Origin: Gemmatimonadota bacterium
GTDB lineage: Bacteria > Gemmatimonadota > Gemmatimonadetes > Longimicrobiales > Gaopeijiaceae
Assembly (NCBI GenBank): GCA_016873995.1
Contig: VGVR01000019.1
Location: 1-63,191 of the forward strand
Direction of reading: 5' to 3'
DNA length: 63,191 nt
This document shows, one piece after another, positions 60,886 to 63,191 of this stretch. Within the stretch, counting starts at the first letter, position 1. Each line of letters starts with the position of its first letter. The translations under genes and the position numbers were made by a program. The notes below the pieces were generated by a model, which saw nothing but the letters and a program-made list of their open reading frames with translations, was not told the DNA's origin and ran no database searches.

Positions 60886-61860
60886 ATGCCCCAACCCCGG
60901 ACGCCCCGTGTCGTCGCCGTCGGACGGCATGCGCTGCCGCTCACGCTTGCGCTGACGCTGACGTTGGCATTGGCGATGTTGCCGACGGATGCCGCTGCCC
61001 AACGCGCCCGCCAGGGGATGCTCTCGCTCGAGACAGCGCGCATCTATTACGAGGTGCTGGGCACGGGCGAGCCCATCATCGTCGTGCACGGCGGGCCGGG
61101 GATGGACCACGCCTACTTGCAGCCGGGGCTCGACGCGCTGGGCACGCGCAACACCCTCGTTTACTACGACCAGCGCGGGACGGGGCGTTCAGCCGCGAGC
61201 CTCGATTCGGCCACGATCAACGTGGATGCTTTCGTGGAGGACATCGACGGGCTGCGGCAGGCGCTCGGCTACGAGCGCGTGAGCCTGCTCGGGCACTCCT
61301 GGGGAGCGCTGCTCGCGCTCGAGTATGCGGCTCGCCACCCGGAGGCGACGCGCGCGCTCATTCTGATGAACCCGGTCGAGCCCGGGGCGCGTTTTCGCGA
61401 GGTGCAAGAGGAGCGGCAGCGCCGCGCGCGCACCGCGGAGGACTCCACCGAGCTCGCCACGCTGACGCAGAGCGAGGGCTTCGCGGCCGGCGATCCGGCG
61501 ACGGTCAGCCAGGTCTACCGCGTGATGTACCGCCAGACCCTGCGGGACCGGACGCGCATCGACCAGCTCGACCTCGACCTGGCGGAGAGCACCGCGAAGA
61601 ACGGCCCTGAGGTGATGCGCCTGCTCGGGGCGAGCATGGGTGAAGTCGACTGGTGGGACCGCCTGCCGACCATCCGCACGCCGACCCTCGTGCTGCACGG
61701 ACGCTACGACCTCGTGCCGTCCAGCATGTCGCAGGCGCTCGCCTCGGGCCTCGGGCAAGGCCGCGTGGTCGTGCTCGAGAGCGGGCACTTTCCGTACGTC
61801 GAGGCGCGCGATGCCCTGTTGTCGGCCATCGCGAGCTTCTTCGTCGATCTGAGTCGCTGA
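60886..61860 (+). CDS. Exported alpha/beta hydrolase (proline iminopeptidase-like)
   Basis: 324 residues. N-terminal signal (ALPLTLALTLTLALAMLPTDAAAQ). Hydrolase fold: IIVVHGGPGMDHAYL with HGGPG at 68-72 (oxyanion hole), YYDQRGTGRS, nucleophile G-H-S138-W-G, Asp in LVLHGRYDLVPSS and His in VLESGHFPYVE. The HGGPG plus DQRGxGxS pair is typical of S33 prolyl aminopeptidase-like proteins, but exported S33 relatives act on many small esters and peptides. Confidence 0.87.
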   Translation: MPQPRTPRVVAVGRHALPLTLALTLTLALAMLPTDAAAQRARQGMLSLETARIYYEVLGTGEPIIVVHGGPGMDHAYLQPGLDALGTRNTLVYYDQRGTGRSAASLDSATINVDAFVEDIDGLRQALGYERVSLLGHSWGALLALEYAARHPEATRALILMNPVEPGARFREVQEERQRRARTAEDSTELATLTQSEGFAAGDPATVSQVYRVMYRQTLRDRTRIDQLDLDLAESTAKNGPEVMRLLGASMGEVDWWDRLPTIRTPTLVLHGRYDLVPSSMSQALASGLGQGRVVVLESGHFPYVEARDALLSAIASFFVDLSR

Positions 61861-61887
61861 GGTCACGGGCCGTCAGGCACCCTCAGC

Positions 61888-62199
61888 GTGCAGAGCTTCC
61901 TCGAGTGGGCGGTCGGCGCGATCGTCTGGGCGACCGCGAACGCGGTGTACTTCGATCTGAGGCGGAAGGGCGTGCGTGGGTTCGGCCGTTTTGCTGCGTT
62001 CTGGGCGGGGAACCCAGCGACGTGGATCACGTTCTTCGCGGTCAAGGAGGGGCGCGTCGAGCACGTCGAGCCGCCGCCGGACGACGACGAGCGACTGCTC
62101 CGGGAAGTGCGCATCGATCGCGAGCTCCGCACGCAGGAGCTTCCGCCGATGATCGAGGTGCGGCAGAAGCGAGCGGGCGGCGAGGAGCCGGCGAGCTGA
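61888..62199 (+). CDS. Small hypothetical protein with membrane-associated N terminus
   Basis: 103 residues, GTG start. One or two weakly hydrophobic segments (FLEWAVGAIVWATANAVYFDLR and GRFAAFWAGNPATWITFFAV) precede a charged tail (PPPDDDERLLREVRIDRELRTQELPPMIEVRQKR). No family recognised. It is 45 bp upstream of the MATE gene and may be co-transcribed. Confidence 0.6.
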   Translation: MQSFLEWAVGAIVWATANAVYFDLRRKGVRGFGRFAAFWAGNPATWITFFAVKEGRVEHVEPPPDDDERLLREVRIDRELRTQELPPMIEVRQKRAGGEEPAS

Positions 62200-62243
62200 C
62201 TGGGGGGCGTGTGGCCTCCCCGGGGACAGGGGGGGGCGACGTG

Positions 62244-63191
62244 ATGGCTGAGGCTCCGACGTATCGCCCCGAGCGGCACGATCTCGCCCAGCTGCTCCGA
62301 CTCGCGCTCCCGGTGGCGATCGTGCAGGTCGGCATCATGGCCATGGGTGTAGTAGACACGCTCATGGTCGGCCGCGTGTCCGCGCTCGGACTTGCGGCGG
62401 TCGCGATGGGGCACCTCTACTTCTTCGGCGTGGCCGTGTTCGGGATGGGTGTGCTCTTCGCGCTCGACCCCGTCATCTCCCAGGCCGTGGGTGCCGACGA
62501 CGACGTGGCGATCTCCATGGGCATCCAGCGGGGTCTCCTGCTCGCCGCCGCGCTGGCGGTGTTGGCCATGGCGCTGCTCGTCCCCGCGGGTAGAGTGCTG
62601 CTCGCGTTCGGGCAGCCGAGCGACATCGTACCGACCGCCGCGGCGTACGACCGAGGTCTCATCGCGGGCGTCTTTCCTTTCTACGCGTTCATCGTGCTCC
62701 GGCAGAGCCTGCAGGCCATGGCGCGCGTGCGCGCGATCCTGGTCGTCGTCATCCTCGGCAACTTCGTGAACGTGTTCTTCAATTGGGTTCTCATCTACGG
62801 CAACCTGGGGTCTCCTGCGCTCGGCGCCGTAGGGTCGGCGTGGGCGACCTCGGCCTCCCGCTGGTTCATGGCCGCGGCGTTGCTGGCCGCGGGCTGGCCC
62901 CTGCTCGGACCGCATCTGCGGGCGCTTCGTCGGGAGGTGCTGGCCGCGACGCCGCTCGTGCGGCTCGTGCGCGTGGGTGCACCCGTGGGCGCCCAGCAAT
63001 GGCTCGAGTTCGGCGTCTTCGGCGCCGCGGGTCTGCTCATGGGGCTCCTCGGTGCGGTCGCGCTCGCCAGCCATCAGATCGCGCTGCAGATGGCGGCGCT
63101 CACGTTCATGGTGCCGGTTGGCGTAGCGCAAGCTACCAGCGTGCTGGTGGGGCAGGCGGTCGGGCGCGGCGACCCGGGCGCGGCGCGCCGC
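62244..63191 (+). CDS. MATE-family multidrug efflux transporter, cut by the right window edge
   Basis: 316 codons visible from ATG 62244; the frame is open to the last base. MatE domain: LLRLALPVAIVQVGIMAMGVVDTLMVGRVSALGLAAVAMG, VLFALDPVISQAVGADD, VNVFFNWVLIYGNLGSPALGAVGSAWATSASRW, and in the second half VGAPVGAQQWLEFGVFGAAGLLMGLLGAVALASHQIALQM...VPVGVAQATSVLVGQAVGRGDP. About seven and a half of the usual 12 helices are present. NorM/DinF type, Na+ or H+ driven. Confidence 0.92.
   Translation, partial: MAEAPTYRPERHDLAQLLRLALPVAIVQVGIMAMGVVDTLMVGRVSALGLAAVAMGHLYFFGVAVFGMGVLFALDPVISQAVGADDDVAISMGIQRGLLLAAALAVLAMALLVPAGRVLLAFGQPSDIVPTAAAYDRGLIAGVFPFYAFIVLRQSLQAMARVRAILVVVILGNFVNVFFNWVLIYGNLGSPALGAVGSAWATSASRWFMAAALLAAGWPLLGPHLRALRREVLAATPLVRLVRVGAPVGAQQWLEFGVFGAAGLLMGLLGAVALASHQIALQMAALTFMVPVGVAQATSVLVGQAVGRGDPGAARR

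Overview
The window is a 63.2 kb, GC-rich, gene-dense bacterial stretch. The best guess for the source is a member of the Gemmatimonadota or a close relative. This rests on protein style: an RCC1/Ig-like lipoprotein with a typical GFADVDVV...DGRTLPIKFR segment, PD40 (WD40-like) fragments, several PQQ enzymes, Gln-tRNA synthetase with a YqeY tail, and many small lipoproteins. There is no rRNA marker, so the assignment is inference.

Layout. 1-7.3 kb is an accessory, decaying zone. It has the 3' end of a type I restriction HsdR gene, a 54-nt copy of the 3' end of a tRNA-Ser(TGA) gene that looks like an integration (att) scar, tandem and dispersed repeats, an RCC1-repeat lipoprotein gene broken by an in-frame TAG, two PD40 remnants and an intact serine hydrolase. 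7.3-17.8 kb is a periplasmic oxidation block: SMP-30-type lactonase, two membrane/periplasmic PQQ dehydrogenases and a di-haem cytochrome c on the + strand, then a soluble-type PQQ sugar dehydrogenase and a metallo-beta-lactamase-fold hydrolase on the - strand, then two lipoproteins. 17.8-25.1 kb holds P-II and a 5'-truncated ammonium transporter, a TAG-interrupted membrane protein, a lipocalin-like protein, a flavin oxidoreductase, DinB, an HhH protein and an in-frame fusion of a glucan phosphorylase head to a GH57 tail.

25.1-43.3 kb is mostly core genome: MORN lipoprotein, TonB, ispG, outer-membrane barrel, glnS, a LexA-like repressor that has lost its peptidase residues, tadA, GHL10 lipoprotein, pyrR-pyrB-pyrC, rpsT, a site-2 protease, scpA-scpB-rluB-upp and a CAT-anticodon tRNA. 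43.3-54 kb holds lipoproteins, outer-membrane barrels, an M15 peptidase, a release-factor-like rescue protein and a YheT-type hydrolase. 54-60.8 kb is a complete TetR-TolC-MFP-RND efflux operon with a candidate operator. The window ends in an alpha/beta hydrolase and a MATE transporter cut by the right edge.

The most striking signals are: (1) a LexA-like protein whose Ser/Lys dyad and cleavage site are gone, with a perfect 20-bp palindrome over the -10 of its own consensus-like promoter; (2) several deletion-type junctions or interrupted genes in one contig, which are either real decay or assembly chimaerism; (3) the tRNA-Ser att scar with clustered short direct repeats beside the restriction gene; (4) structured leaders that could hide ribosome-binding sites.
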